DNA from: Clostridia bacterium
Lineage (GTDB): Bacteria > Bacillota > Clostridia > Oscillospirales > Acutalibacteraceae
NCBI GenBank assembly: GCA_017549285.1
Contig: JAFYVE010000025.1
Location: 1 to 55,043 of the forward strand
Direction of reading: 5' to 3'
DNA length: 55,043 nt
The position numbers were made by a program, and so were the translations under genes. The notes beneath the pieces were generated by a model. That model did no database searches. It saw nothing but the letters and a program-made list of their open reading frames with translations, and was not told where the DNA came from. Below are positions 45,453 through 54,907 of this stretch, one piece after another. Within the stretch, counting starts at the first letter, position 1, and the number at the start of each line of letters is the position of its first letter.

Positions 45453-45950
45453 TTACTTGTTATATTTTTCTTCGATTGCCTTGTTCTTTTCAAGAACTTT
45501 TGCACTGCCCTGCTTTCTTGCGTCTGCAAGCTTTACTTCAAGTTCCTTATCTTCAATAGCAAGCATCTGGATTGCAAGAAGAGCCGCATTTGCAGCACCG
45601 TTGACAGCAACAGTTGCAACGGGCATACCTGTGGGCATCATAACGGTTGAAAGAAGCGCATCCATACCGTCAAGATATTTAGCCACAACGGGAATACCGA
45701 TAACGGGCAGAGTTGTATTAGCCGCAACAGCACCTGCAAGATGAGCCGCCATACCTGCCGCTGCAATAATTGCGCCGAAACCGTTTGCTCTTGCATTTTC
45801 TGAGAATTCTTTTGCTTCAAGGGGAGTTCTGTGTGCAGAGTAAACGTGAACTTCAAAAGGTACACCGTACTCTTCGAGAGTGTTGATTGCTTTCTCTACT
45901 ACGGGCAGATCTGAATCGCTGCCCATAATGACTGCTACTTTTTTCATCAT
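45453..45950 (-). CDS. purE: N5-CAIR mutase PurE
   Basis: PurE catalyses carboxyl rearrangement in the AIR to CAIR step. The protein has [10 protein letters not shown] near the start, YSAHRTP, the [11 protein letters not shown] loop and [13 protein letters not shown] choose the ATG at 45950 (165 residues), 6 bp after AAAGGA; the in-frame start at 45965 would overlap that site. No purK is present here. It is the first gene after the ZTP riboswitch. Confidence 0.95.
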   Translation of the reverse strand: MMKKVAVIMGSDSDLPVVEKAINTLEEYGVPFEVHVYSAHRTPLEAKEFSENARANGFGAIIAAAGMAAHLAGAVAANTTLPVIGIPVVAKYLDGMDALLSTVMMPTGMPVATVAVNGAANAALLAIQMLAIEDKELEVKLADARKQGSAKVLEKNKAIEEKYNK

Positions 45951-45991
45951 TACAAATCCTTTCATTATATGAATTAAGAATTGATTTCACT

Positions 45992-46022
45992 AAAAAAGGC
46001 AGTCCTTTACAACAGGACTGCC
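45992..46022 (-). terminator. Riboswitch-controlled terminator before purE
   Basis: On the minus strand GGCAGTCC and GGACTGCC (45998-46022) pair around a short loop, followed by six T residues. The 5' arm overlaps the CTGGGCA end of the ZTP aptamer, so ligand binding should prevent the terminator and turn the operon on. Confidence 0.9.
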
Positions 46023-46088
46023 CAGACGGTCGGCTTAACAATATTTCTGCTCCCTGCGGTCAATTCCGCTTATCCGTCAGTCACAGAA
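46021..46088 (-). promoter_or_regulatory. ZTP/ZMP (pfl) riboswitch
   Basis: On the minus strand the leader shows GTGACTGACGG, then GGGAGC, then GCCGACCGTCTGGGCA, matching the 5' and 3' conserved parts of the ZTP (pfl) riboswitch, including the near-invariant CCGNCTGGGCA. ACGG near the 5' side can pair with CCGT at the 3' side. ZTP/ZMP accumulates when 10-formyl-THF is short, and the operon contains PurN and the AICAR transformylase that use this cofactor. The neighbouring terminator gives the usual ON-switch layout. Confidence 0.92.
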
Positions 46089-46099
46089 ACCTTGTTTTG

Positions 46100-46129
46100 A
46101 TTATATCATTAAATGTTGATAAAAGTCAA
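46100..46129 (-). promoter_or_regulatory. Promoter of the purine operon
   Basis: On the minus strand TTGACT (46124-46129) and TATAAT (46100-46105) are spaced by 18 bp. The start would be near 46093, just upstream of the riboswitch. Confidence 0.85.
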
Positions 46130-46216
46130 TAAATAAAATAATATATATAATAAAAATATTAAGTATATTATTGAAGTTAATTAGTCACAATTAACAATTG
46201 TTCAGTTTATTGTTCA

Positions 46217-47347
46217 TCAGCGTTTTTCGGTACAGAGAGCAACGAGGTCGTCAAGCTTTGCCGTTGCAAGGCACTCAACAGTATCAGAAGCTCCGTAATA
46301 AATCTTCACTTCACCGTTGTCTTCAAGAATCATGCCGCCGGGGAATATAACATGCTGACGGAAGCCCGACTCGGTTTCATGATATGTTTCGGGCGCAATA
46401 AGAGGCAATTTACTCATACCGACAACTTTTGAGGGGTCCTGAAGGTCAAGAAGCATAATGCCTGCACAGTATCGTTTTTTCCATGCAGTTTCCCAACCGT
46501 TTTTACCACGGTTTTCATCCTTATCAACAGCATGAAAAACCGTAAGCCATCCTTTATCGGTCTTTATCGGAGGTGCGGCAGGACCTATCTTATCATTTGC
46601 AAAAGGCACATCCTCAACAGCAAGAACAAGCTCTGTTTCCCCCCAGAAAATAAGGTCGGGTGAATTTGAAAGCCAGAGGTCAAATCTGTCTTTTCCGCCT
46701 CTTGAATAAACGGGAAACGGTCTTTCAAGACGAACATATTTACCGTTTATTTTCTCAGGGAAAAGCACCATATTCCTGTTATCGGGAGCCGATGCGCTTA
46801 TAATATTTATCTTTTCAAAATTATCATCAGTTTCAGCAATACAGCCTCTCACACCGTGCTTTGTATCCATTGCCATGCACAGATAAGGCTTATTATCAAT
46901 AATTGTTATTCTCGGGTCATAAAGCCTTCTGATTTCATCTTCGGGCAGAAGATTCTTGTTGTCAAAGATAGTCTTTTCGCTGACAGTCCAGTTTATTCCG
47001 TCATCACTTTCGGCAAATCCGAGAGAAGTCTTAAAACGGACAGCCGGATATGTTTCTTCCGTAGGACCGTAATCGTTACGGAAAACCATAACATATCTTC
47101 CTTTATATTTTGCAACACCTGCATTGAAAATCAGCGAAGCATCATAAGGTATGTCGTCTTTTGTGAGAACGGGCTTTTCAATTTTTGTAATACATTTTGC
47201 ACTTCTGAGTTCAGGCTGTAAAAGTTTCATAATCTCATCTCTTTTCCCGGAAACACCTTCGAAAACGAACGCCCGACGGGCACCCATATAGGATTGGTCA
47301 TAACAACACGCAAATCCGGCACCGTAAGGTGTTCCAAAATTATTCAT
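46217..47347 (-). CDS. GH130 mannosyl-oligosaccharide phosphorylase
   Basis: This 376-residue enzyme has the five-bladed propeller signatures of GH130: AGVAKYKGRYVMVFRND, RRLYDPRITII with the conserved Asp, and KIGPAAPPI. Members cleave beta-mannosides by phosphorolysis, releasing mannose 1-phosphate; the exact linkage specificity cannot be told. No signal peptide is present. It lies 2 bp after the pseudouridine synthase gene on the same strand. Confidence 0.9.
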   Translation of the reverse strand: MNNFGTPYGAGFACCYDQSYMGARRAFVFEGVSGKRDEIMKLLQPELRSAKCITKIEKPVLTKDDIPYDASLIFNAGVAKYKGRYVMVFRNDYGPTEETYPAVRFKTSLGFAESDDGINWTVSEKTIFDNKNLLPEDEIRRLYDPRITIIDNKPYLCMAMDTKHGVRGCIAETDDNFEKINIISASAPDNRNMVLFPEKINGKYVRLERPFPVYSRGGKDRFDLWLSNSPDLIFWGETELVLAVEDVPFANDKIGPAAPPIKTDKGWLTVFHAVDKDENRGKNGWETAWKKRYCAGIMLLDLQDPSKVVGMSKLPLIAPETYHETESGFRQHVIFPGGMILEDNGEVKIYYGASDTVECLATAKLDDLVALCTEKR

Positions 47348-47349
47348 TA

Positions 47350-48303
47350 TTAATCAAATAATTCTCTGAACCAGACTTCATCGGCTTCAAAGGTTTTACC
47401 GTTGAGGTATGAGAGAATACCTGCATCTGTCGTGAATTCAAAGGTTAGTTTATACGAATACAGAAGCTGTTTTTTATATCCTCCGAACTGTTTGTTTGTT
47501 TCATTTCTGCCGTATTTTCCGTCACCTAAAAGAGGATAACCCATATGAGCAAAATGAGCCCTTATCTGGTGAGTTCTGCCTGTCAGAAGCTGAACTTCAA
47601 CAAGACTGAGTCCGTCTTTCGTATCAAGAACTTCATACCCCGTCGTCATGGTTTTCCCGCCCTCAAAAGGCTTGTTGTAAACCCTGACTTTGTTCTTGTT
47701 TTCGTCCTTTATCATGTATGCCGTAACGGTATCTTTTTTTTGTTTCGGACAGCCGACAATGACACAGAGATAGCGTTTATCCATCTCTCTGTTCTTGATT
47801 TTTTCATTGAGAATACGCAAGGATTCGGCATTTTTTGCGGCAATTACAATTCCGCCCGTGTTTCTGTCAATTCTGTTTGCAAGAGCCGGGGCAAAAGAGT
47901 TCTCTTCACGGGGATTGTACTCCCCTTTTTCATAAAGATATTTCTGCACACGGGTAATAAGAGTGTCAACATATTCACCCTCATCAGGATGTGACAGCAC
48001 ACCTGCTTTTTTATTGAGAAGCATTATGTTTTCATCTTCATAAATAATGTCGAGCTTATCGGGAGCCTTCAGAAAATCATACTTATCTTCCTGAGCCTCA
48101 AAAAACTCATCATTTATATACATATCAACAACATCCCCTTCTTTGAGCTTGAAGGAAATGTCGCTTTTTTTACCGTTCACCTTGATGCGTTTGAGCCTTA
48201 TGTATTTATACATAAGATTCTTCGGCAGCATCGGTGCGGCTTTCTGTATAAACTTGTCTAGGCGCTTTGTTGCGTCGTTTTTGCCGATTGTAAAAGTTCT
48301 CAT
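47350..48303 (-). CDS. RluA-family pseudouridine synthase
   Basis: The 317-residue protein has an N-terminal S4 RNA-binding domain (about 13-60, RLDKFIQKAAP) and a catalytic domain with the Asp in NRIDRNTGGIVIAA (usually HRLDxxTSG), followed by LLTGRTHQIRAHFAHMGYPLLGDGKYG. It modifies uridines in rRNA or tRNA, probably of the RluC/D kind, but the site is not predictable. It overlaps the preceding zinc-ribbon gene by four bases. Confidence 0.93.
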   Translation of the reverse strand: MRTFTIGKNDATKRLDKFIQKAAPMLPKNLMYKYIRLKRIKVNGKKSDISFKLKEGDVVDMYINDEFFEAQEDKYDFLKAPDKLDIIYEDENIMLLNKKAGVLSHPDEGEYVDTLITRVQKYLYEKGEYNPREENSFAPALANRIDRNTGGIVIAAKNAESLRILNEKIKNREMDKRYLCVIVGCPKQKKDTVTAYMIKDENKNKVRVYNKPFEGGKTMTTGYEVLDTKDGLSLVEVQLLTGRTHQIRAHFAHMGYPLLGDGKYGRNETNKQFGGYKKQLLYSYKLTFEFTTDAGILSYLNGKTFEADEVWFRELFD

Positions 48304-49070
48304 AACTTCTTTAATTCTTCCTGATATTTTTTTGTATCATTAAGCTCCTGAGTGAGAAGCTCTTTTCTCAGGGGGATGAATTCTTTGAGCGCAATTGTAT
48401 TCATAACAATATTTATAATGAAGAAAAACATACCCACAAAAAGGCTGTATGACAGCTTGATATTCATAATTTCGGGAATTGATGAGGCGATCATTGAACC
48501 TGAAATCACAATACATACAGCGGCGGCGGCAAATGTCACAAGACTCATATAACAGAGCACTACATTACCTTTTGCGTGATAACCGAATGATGAGAGAATA
48601 ATCACAAAAAAGTTCAGCACACCCGCTACAATGCCAAGCAAAACAAGAATGAGCGCAACATAAAGCACAATAAATGCATTACCCGATTCGGGAAGAGAAA
48701 TCAGGTTAAGATGCGCCATAATATCGAGCTTTCCGTTTACAATATCAAGTATAAGACTGAGCATAGAAAGAGACTCTCTGCCATTTGAAAACGGAAGCTG
48801 TGTTTCAATCGTGAACATCGGAAAAAGGAAAAAGAGAAGAGGCGCAAAAGTGAGCACAAAACGTGCAATTCTCTGTTTTGTGCCGAAAAGAGCATTCTTC
48901 ACAGCTTTTGTTTTTCTGTTGAAGCCAGCAAACGCTTTTTCGGCATTTACAGCATCCTCGTCAAGCCTTTCTTCCCATCTGTAATTGGGAATATTTGTTC
49001 CGCAGACGGGGCATTCGGCCTTTATATCAATCAGTTTCAGCTTATAATTGCAATGAGGACAATTTGCCAT
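48300..49070 (-). CDS. Zinc-ribbon membrane protein, function unknown
   Basis: No named family is recognised. The 256-residue protein starts with a zinc ribbon (two CxxC pairs at about 4-7 and 19-22), then a charged linker of about 45 residues and four hydrophobic segments (about 70-90, 125-155, 170-190 and 205-225), ending in a basic-acidic tail. Such zinc-ribbon plus membrane proteins are frequent in Clostridia without assigned function. It overlaps the RluA gene by four bases and follows the YfcC gene by 20 bp. Confidence 0.65.
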   Translation of the reverse strand: MANCPHCNYKLKLIDIKAECPVCGTNIPNYRWEERLDEDAVNAEKAFAGFNRKTKAVKNALFGTKQRIARFVLTFAPLLFFLFPMFTIETQLPFSNGRESLSMLSLILDIVNGKLDIMAHLNLISLPESGNAFIVLYVALILVLLGIVAGVLNFFVIILSSFGYHAKGNVVLCYMSLVTFAAAAVCIVISGSMIASSIPEIMNIKLSYSLFVGMFFFIINIVMNTIALKEFIPLRKELLTQELNDTKKYQEELKKL

Positions 49071-49090
49071 ATCAATTTCTCCCGTAAAGT

Positions 49091-50599
49091 TTAATTATAA
49101 TTCAGAGCAACTGCAAGAACCATAAATACAACAGCAACAACACCTTCCGTAAGGAAGAGTTTCCATGACCATTTAAGCCAGTTTTTGTAAGAAACACCGA
49201 CCATACCGATTGCAAGAATCATAAGTCCGCTTGTGGGGTAAAGAAGATTTGTGAAGCCATCTGCCATACAGAAAACAACAACCATTGACTGTCTTGTGAT
49301 ACCTAAAAGGTCGCAGAGCATACTCATAAGAGGCACAATAAGAAATGCCTTTGCAGTACCGCTTCCCACAAAGAATTCAAGGATTGCGATAAACAGGAAC
49401 ATGAGCATTATTGCGCTGTAAGGTGAAATTCCGTGCATCATATTGTTTATGTAAAACAATAATGTATGCATTATTTTGCCTGTATCAAGAATATATGAAA
49501 TTGCAAGAATAAAGATAATAAGAGGAAGAACGGGCAGAATTGTCTTTACACCTTCACCGAAAGTAGCAAAAAGCTTTTTCCCCTTAAGACCTGATGCTGC
49601 ACCTGCAAGAAGACCGCCTGCAGGGAAGAAAACTGCCATACATCCGAGTGATGCAACCCCACCGACTGATGTCATTGTTTCATTGCCGATTTTATTGCCT
49701 ACAACAGTAAGAATAAATGATGCAGCAATTCCCAGAAGTACCATTCCGAGGCTTCCTATAAACACATGGGATGCCTTTTTAACAAGAGGATTTTCAAGGA
49801 CAGGCATACACTTGTCCATTGAATATTTGTCTTTTATTGTCTTATCAGTAACATATGCAATTGATTTTTCGGGATGCTTTTCAATTCTTTTAGCATAAAG
49901 GATAAGGAAGCCTGTAAGAGAAAGATAAACTGCAGCAAAAAGAACAATTCTGAACCACAGACCCGAGAAAACTTCAAGACCTGCGAGTTTCTGAACGGTT
50001 ATAACATTGAAAGGATTGAATGTTGCCGCAGTAAAACCGAATGCAACGGCAACAAAGCTCATACCGATACCCGTAAGAGAATCCCAACCCATCGCAAGGG
50101 ATATTGCTACAGCTATCGGGACAAGTGTCAGACTTTCTTCAAGAATACCTGCAGTTGAACTCAAGAACATTCCCGCAAAAACCATAACCGCTATGAGCAT
50201 AAACCGTTTATCACGGAATTTCTTTACAATTGTTGCCATAATGTATTTAAGCACTCCGATTCTGTCAAGAATCAGAAATGTGCCGCCGACAAGTATGAGA
50301 ATTGCAAGAATTGCAATACCCGTTGATGCATTGTCTGTTGTGAAAGCAAGTACGGGTGATGCCGCTATCTTCCATAAAGGCATTTTATAATCGGGAATTT
50401 CTTCATATGTACCGTCAACAATTGCACCGTCAGCATCAATTGTATATTCACCCCTGGGCACAACCTGAGTGAGTATACCGACAAAAATAAGCACAGCTGT
50501 AAGCACAAGCAGAATGCTTGCAACCGTTTTTTTATTTATTGTAAGCCCCTCAGACGCTGTTGTCTGCTGAGTTGCCTTTATATTTTCCTTGTTTTTCAT
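49091..50599 (-). CDS. YfcC-family carrier (DcuC-like)
   Basis: This 502-residue membrane protein with about 12 hydrophobic segments resembles the YfcC/DcuC-like family of C4-dicarboxylate and amino-acid carriers (PF03606-type). Signature segments are GILEESLTLVPIAVAISLAMGWD, GFTAATFNPFNVI and the C-terminal NLLYPTSGLMILAIGM. Substrate unknown: dicarboxylates, arginine/ornithine or basic amino acids are possible. It opens the four-gene minus-strand group with the zinc-ribbon, RluA and GH130 genes. Confidence 0.82.
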   Translation of the reverse strand: MKNKENIKATQQTTASEGLTINKKTVASILLVLTAVLIFVGILTQVVPRGEYTIDADGAIVDGTYEEIPDYKMPLWKIAASPVLAFTTDNASTGIAILAILILVGGTFLILDRIGVLKYIMATIVKKFRDKRFMLIAVMVFAGMFLSSTAGILEESLTLVPIAVAISLAMGWDSLTGIGMSFVAVAFGFTAATFNPFNVITVQKLAGLEVFSGLWFRIVLFAAVYLSLTGFLILYAKRIEKHPEKSIAYVTDKTIKDKYSMDKCMPVLENPLVKKASHVFIGSLGMVLLGIAASFILTVVGNKIGNETMTSVGGVASLGCMAVFFPAGGLLAGAASGLKGKKLFATFGEGVKTILPVLPLIIFILAISYILDTGKIMHTLLFYINNMMHGISPYSAIMLMFLFIAILEFFVGSGTAKAFLIVPLMSMLCDLLGITRQSMVVVFCMADGFTNLLYPTSGLMILAIGMVGVSYKNWLKWSWKLFLTEGVVAVVFMVLAVALNYN

Positions 50600-50721
50600 T
50601 CGATTTTCTCCTGCGAAGTATACTTATTTATGATATTATATACAAATACATTCACGATTACAAGCCAAAAATAAGACTAAATTAAAACTTTTTTTATTTT
50701 TTATTTTTTTTATATAAATGG

Positions 50722-50750
50722 TTGTAATTTTTGTTTCTTGATGCTATAAT
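50722..50750 (+). promoter_or_regulatory. Sigma-A promoter of the GH35 gene
   Basis: TTGTAA (50722-50727) and TATAAT (50745-50750) are spaced by 17 bp. They lie 65 bp upstream of the ATG, so the leader is about 57 nt. The remaining intergenic sequence is AT-rich with no gene. Confidence 0.75.
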
Positions 50751-50814
50751 AATGTAAATTATTATGTATATGTATGTAAAAATCTGCATAAGCACGAACA
50801 GGAGCGATTGGCAC

Positions 50815-52596
50815 ATGGAAAATAACAAGACTTTTTCTATCGGCAAAGAAAGCTTTCTCCTTAACGGTGAACCGTTCACCATCGTTTCGGGAGCTATTCA
50901 CTATTTCAGGGTTCCCAAGGAATACTGGCGTGACAGACTTTTAAAGCTCAAGGCATGCGGTTTCAACACAGTTGAAACTTATGTTGCATGGAACTGTCAC
51001 CAGAAGAACGAAGATGCATTTGACTTCAGCGAAAACAACAACATCGAGGAATTCCTTGATCTTGCTGCACAGCTCGGTCTTTATGCAATTGTAAGACCCG
51101 GTCCCTACATCTGCGGTGAATGGGAATTCGGCGGTTTCCCCTGGTGGCTTCTCAAGTATGATGATATTGAACTCCGTTGCATGAACAAGAGATACATCGG
51201 TTTTGTTGACAAATATTTCGATGAACTCATTCCCAGAATTGCAAATCACCAGATCACAAAGGGCGGCAACGTCATTATGGTTCAGGTTGAAAACGAATAC
51301 GGCAGCTGGGGTGATGACGAAAAGTATATGCAGTATATGGCTGCAGCACTCGTTAACAGAGGAATTGATGTTCCCCTTTACACAGCAGACGGCATCGAAG
51401 ACCATATGCTTACAAACGGTTCTGTTGAAGGCGTTTTCAAAACTGTAAAATTCGGTGCTAATCCTTCAGTAAACTTCCCCTATCTTCGTGAATATCAGGC
51501 AGAAGGTCCCCTTATGTGTTCAGAATTCTGGAACGGCTGGTTTGACCAGTGGGGTTACAAGCATTATGAAAGAAAACCTGCCGACGCAGCAAAGACTCTT
51601 CAGAGAATTATGGCTGACGACGCATCAGTTTCAACATATATGTTCTGCGGCGGTACAAACTTCGGTTGGATGAACGGTGCCAACTTTGACGGTGAATACA
51701 AGCCCATCGTAAACAGCTACGATTCAGATGCTCTGCTTACAGAAAGCGGTGACATCACTAAGAAATATGAACTTTTCAAGAAGACAATTGCAAACCACGT
51801 AAAACAGACAGAAGAAACTGTTCTTGAACCTCAGATGCCCAAGGCAAACTACGGTTCACTCCCCTTCACAATGTGTGCAAGTCTTTTTGACAACATCGAT
51901 AACCTTTCAAGCGCATTTGAACTTCTCAAGCCCGTTCCAATGGAAAAGCTCGGTCAGGGTTACGGATTTATCCTTTACAAGACTCACCTCAAAGGCCCCA
52001 GAGATTATATGCCTCTCTATCTGAGCAAGGTTCACGACAGAGCATACATATTCCTCAACAACGATCTTTACGCAATCCAGTCAAGAAACGATCCCGAAAC
52101 AATCGTTGACATCCGTGTTCCCAAAGAAGGTCTTGAACTTTCAATCCTTGTTGAAAATATGGGTCGTGTAAGCTGCGGCAGCGAACTCAAAGATTACAAG
52201 GGTATCACAGACAGCGTAAGACTCGGTGAAACACACATCTACAACTGGACAGCATACCCCCTTGAACTCAATGACCTTTCAAAGGTTGAATTCAAGTGTG
52301 ATTCAGATATGATCTTCTATGACCAGCCCACATTCTTCAAGGCTCAGTTCATTATTGAAGACACTCCCGGTGACACATTCGTCAAGCTTCCCGCTTTCAC
52401 AAAGGGTATGATTTTCATAAACGGCAAACCTCTTTCAAGATACTGGAACAAGGGTCCCCAGAATTCAGCTTACCTTCCCGCACCTTTCCTTATCAAGGGT
52501 GTTAACGAAATTATCATCCTTGAACTTGAAGGCTTCAAGAAGGGCAAGAAGAATCCCGTTGTTGTTCTTGATAATAAACCTGATCTCAACGGCTGA
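50815..52596 (+). CDS. GH35 beta-galactosidase
   Basis: This enzyme cleaves terminal beta-galactose by retention. The TIM barrel (about 10-320) has the acid/base Glu161 in QVENEYGSWG, the nucleophile Glu237 in MCSEFWNGWFDQWG and the GGTNFGWMNGAN segment. Beta-jelly-roll domains follow to residue 593. I choose ATG 50815 (MENNKTF), which has an AGGAG site 10 bp upstream; the in-frame ATG at 50764 lies too close to the promoter. No signal peptide is seen. Its leader shares GGAGCGATT with the GH78 gene. Confidence 0.95.
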   Translation: MENNKTFSIGKESFLLNGEPFTIVSGAIHYFRVPKEYWRDRLLKLKACGFNTVETYVAWNCHQKNEDAFDFSENNNIEEFLDLAAQLGLYAIVRPGPYICGEWEFGGFPWWLLKYDDIELRCMNKRYIGFVDKYFDELIPRIANHQITKGGNVIMVQVENEYGSWGDDEKYMQYMAAALVNRGIDVPLYTADGIEDHMLTNGSVEGVFKTVKFGANPSVNFPYLREYQAEGPLMCSEFWNGWFDQWGYKHYERKPADAAKTLQRIMADDASVSTYMFCGGTNFGWMNGANFDGEYKPIVNSYDSDALLTESGDITKKYELFKKTIANHVKQTEETVLEPQMPKANYGSLPFTMCASLFDNIDNLSSAFELLKPVPMEKLGQGYGFILYKTHLKGPRDYMPLYLSKVHDRAYIFLNNDLYAIQSRNDPETIVDIRVPKEGLELSILVENMGRVSCGSELKDYKGITDSVRLGETHIYNWTAYPLELNDLSKVEFKCDSDMIFYDQPTFFKAQFIIEDTPGDTFVKLPAFTKGMIFINGKPLSRYWNKGPQNSAYLPAPFLIKGVNEIIILELEGFKKGKKNPVVVLDNKPDLNG

Positions 52597-52605
52597 TAAA
52601 ACAAT

Positions 52606-53289
52606 ATGGTTTTTGCAGATATACTGTTTTTTTCAGCAGAGATAATCGGTACAATTGCATTTTCAGTAGCAGGCTCACTCGTAGCAATACGGCGTGAGCT
52701 TGATATTTTCGGGACAGTTGTTGTCGGCGGTGTAACTGCTGTCGGTGGAGGTTGTTTAAGAGATATTCTTCTGGGGAATCTGCCTCCTGCAATGTTCATA
52801 AATCCCGTTTATGCGATTGTTGCTGCTGTTGTTTCGGTTCTTGTTTTCACAATTGAATATTTCTTCCCTGCAGAAAAAGTTCTTGCATCAAAAAGGTATG
52901 AATCTGTTGTAAATATTTTTGATGCACTCGGACTTGCCGTTTTTGTTGTTGTAGGTATCAATTCGGCAAAGAACTGCGGTTTCGGGGATAATTCATTCCT
53001 TGCAATCTTTGTAGGTGTGCTTACGGGCATCGGCGGCGGAATTATCCGTGACCTGCTTGTAAAAACAGTTCCCATGATTCTCAGAAAGCAGGTTTATGCA
53101 TTACCTGCAATTATCGGAGGAATCATTTATTATTGTATGGATGCATTTGGCATCAACGAAATTATTTCAGTTGTTGTAACAATTGTTTTCATTATGACAA
53201 TCCGTATTCTTGCGGCTGTACTCAGATGGAACTTACCGAAAATCAGAAAAAAAGAATCAGACGAAATAAAAGACACGGTTGTTAAATAA
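52606..53289 (+). CDS. UPF0126/YicG-like membrane protein
   Basis: This 227-residue protein has two copies of the UPF0126 domain, each of three membrane helices with a GG-RD motif: VGGGCLRDILLG (about 46-57) and IGGGIIRDLLV (about 143-153). Members include glycine transporters YicG/YadS and resemble TRIC channels; the substrate here is not known. The gene starts 9 bp after the GH35 stop with no clear ribosome site, so it is probably expressed with it. Its stop lies inside the following terminator. Confidence 0.85.
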   Translation: MVFADILFFSAEIIGTIAFSVAGSLVAIRRELDIFGTVVVGGVTAVGGGCLRDILLGNLPPAMFINPVYAIVAAVVSVLVFTIEYFFPAEKVLASKRYESVVNIFDALGLAVFVVVGINSAKNCGFGDNSFLAIFVGVLTGIGGGIIRDLLVKTVPMILRKQVYALPAIIGGIIYYCMDAFGINEIISVVVTIVFIMTIRILAAVLRWNLPKIRKKESDEIKDTVVK

Positions 53290-53310
53290 CAACCGTGTTT
53301 ATTGTTTTTA
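53273..53310. terminator. Bidirectional terminator overlapping a stop codon
   Basis: A perfect stem ACACGGTTGTT/AACAACCGTGT (53273-53283 with 53288-53298) is flanked by T-rich sequence on both strands. It lies between convergent genes; the UPF0126 stop falls at its tip. Confidence 0.9.
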
Positions 53311-53313
53311 TAA

Positions 53314-54801
53314 TCAGTTTTCTGCCGCCTGAAGCTCAGCCTGAACTTTCTGATAATTAGCATTACGCTTTTCATTGAGTTCTTCCTGAAGCTTGGCAAG
53401 ATTCTTTTTGTTGAGAGGATAGAAGAGGAACAGAAGGAATATAATGAAATAACCGACTGCCATAACTCTTGTAACCATCTTATACATTCTGTCGCCTACA
53501 CCGGGAATGTATCCGACAACACCTGAATTCTCGGGGTCGTATTTTGCATACTTGTAAAGAAGCTGAAGTCCGCCTGAGTCTGCAATAGTCTGACCGACTT
53601 TTCTTGCAAATGTATAAACGGCATAAATTGCACTTTCGTTCTTGATACCCGTAACATTTTCCTGATAGTCAATAACGTCAGTAACGACAGCCCAGTTGAG
53701 AATTGAAACGAATGAATAGCCTGCACCTACACCGAAATTAAGTACAAGATAAGGAACAGGATTTGCCTGAAGTGTTTCATTGGGTCCGATAAAACACATT
53801 ACAAGGCTTGAGAGTGTTGCAAGAACAAGACCTGCCGTACAGAGTTCTTTCTTACCGAATTTAGCCGCAAGTTTGGGGCAGAAGAGGATAAGCAGAACCA
53901 TTGGCGCATATGTTGAAATTGTAAGCCATATTGAAAGGTTTGAATTGCCGAAGTAATTCTTTGTGAGGTACTGATTGAATGAACCGAACTGAAGAAGTCC
54001 GCTGATTACAAGACCTGCAATTGTAACTGTAAGGAAAGGACGGCTCTTGAAAAGTGTACCGTATGTAAGCTTAAGATTGACCTTTTTCTTTTCGGGAGAA
54101 TAAATAACTCTCTCTTTTGTTGTCTTGTAACATGTCATGTAAGCCGCAATTGAAAGGGCTGAAAGAACACATACAGCAACAAATGTCTTTTCGGGATTGA
54201 GCTTTGTTCCGTCATCATAAATGATTGACTGAGCAACGAGTGTAACTGCAGCACCGCCTACACCGGCACCGATAGAACGCATTGTTGAAAGTAAGGTTCT
54301 GCCGTTGGGGTCATCAGTAATTGCAGAAGCAAGTGAACCGTAAGGAATATTGATTGCAGTATAAAGCATACCGTAAACACAATATGTTATGTATGCAAAT
54401 GCAAGAAGAAGTGCATATGATGAGATGTAATTCTGCACATTAAGGAAACACAATGCAGTTGAAAGTCCGAGCGGGACGGAAACTGTCATAAGATAAGGAC
54501 GGAATTTACCGTTCTTTGTCGGTCTTCTTGTATCAACAATAATGCCCCATAACGGGTCATTGATAGCATCCCACAGTCTGATTACAAGGAACAGAACTGT
54601 AAGGTCTGTACTGATTTTTGTTGCATCTGCACCGTGACCGGGAAGAAGACAGTCTGTATAGAAAACTTTGAGATAGGTTGAAACAAATGTAAGAACAAAA
54701 AGATTACCCATATCACCAAAGAGATAACCTATTGCTTCACCTATGGAAATAGCATTCGGATGTTTTGCGGCATGAGGTGCCACAGGTTTGTTTTTTGCCA
54801 T
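53314..54801 (-). CDS. GPH-family sugar:cation symporter
   Basis: This 495-residue protein has 12 predicted membrane helices and belongs to the glycoside-pentoside-hexuronide (MelB-like) family. The motif RLWDAINDPLWGIIVDTRR (about 74-92) matches the conserved cation-binding region of helix II (the Asp pair), and NIPYGSLASAITDD and the RTLLSTMR loop are typical. A galactoside, pentoside or hexuronide is likely, and the adjacent GH35 suggests galactosides by position only. An AAGGTGAG site precedes the ATG. Confidence 0.9.
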   Translation of the reverse strand: MAKNKPVAPHAAKHPNAISIGEAIGYLFGDMGNLFVLTFVSTYLKVFYTDCLLPGHGADATKISTDLTVLFLVIRLWDAINDPLWGIIVDTRRPTKNGKFRPYLMTVSVPLGLSTALCFLNVQNYISSYALLLAFAYITYCVYGMLYTAINIPYGSLASAITDDPNGRTLLSTMRSIGAGVGGAAVTLVAQSIIYDDGTKLNPEKTFVAVCVLSALSIAAYMTCYKTTKERVIYSPEKKKVNLKLTYGTLFKSRPFLTVTIAGLVISGLLQFGSFNQYLTKNYFGNSNLSIWLTISTYAPMVLLILFCPKLAAKFGKKELCTAGLVLATLSSLVMCFIGPNETLQANPVPYLVLNFGVGAGYSFVSILNWAVVTDVIDYQENVTGIKNESAIYAVYTFARKVGQTIADSGGLQLLYKYAKYDPENSGVVGYIPGVGDRMYKMVTRVMAVGYFIIFLLFLFYPLNKKNLAKLQEELNEKRNANYQKVQAELQAAEN

Positions 54802-54831
54802 TCTCTCACCTTCCTTTTTTATTATAAAAGT

Positions 54832-54860
54832 ATTTTACAGCAAAATACCAATAAAGTCAA
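54832..54860 (-). promoter_or_regulatory. Promoter of the GPH symporter
   Basis: On the minus strand TTGACT (54855-54860) and TAAAAT (54832-54837) are spaced by 17 bp, about 30 bp before the symporter start. Confidence 0.75.
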
Positions 54861-54907
54861 TGAAATACTTGATATATAATTTGTTTTTTGGTAAAATGAA
54901 GACAAAC

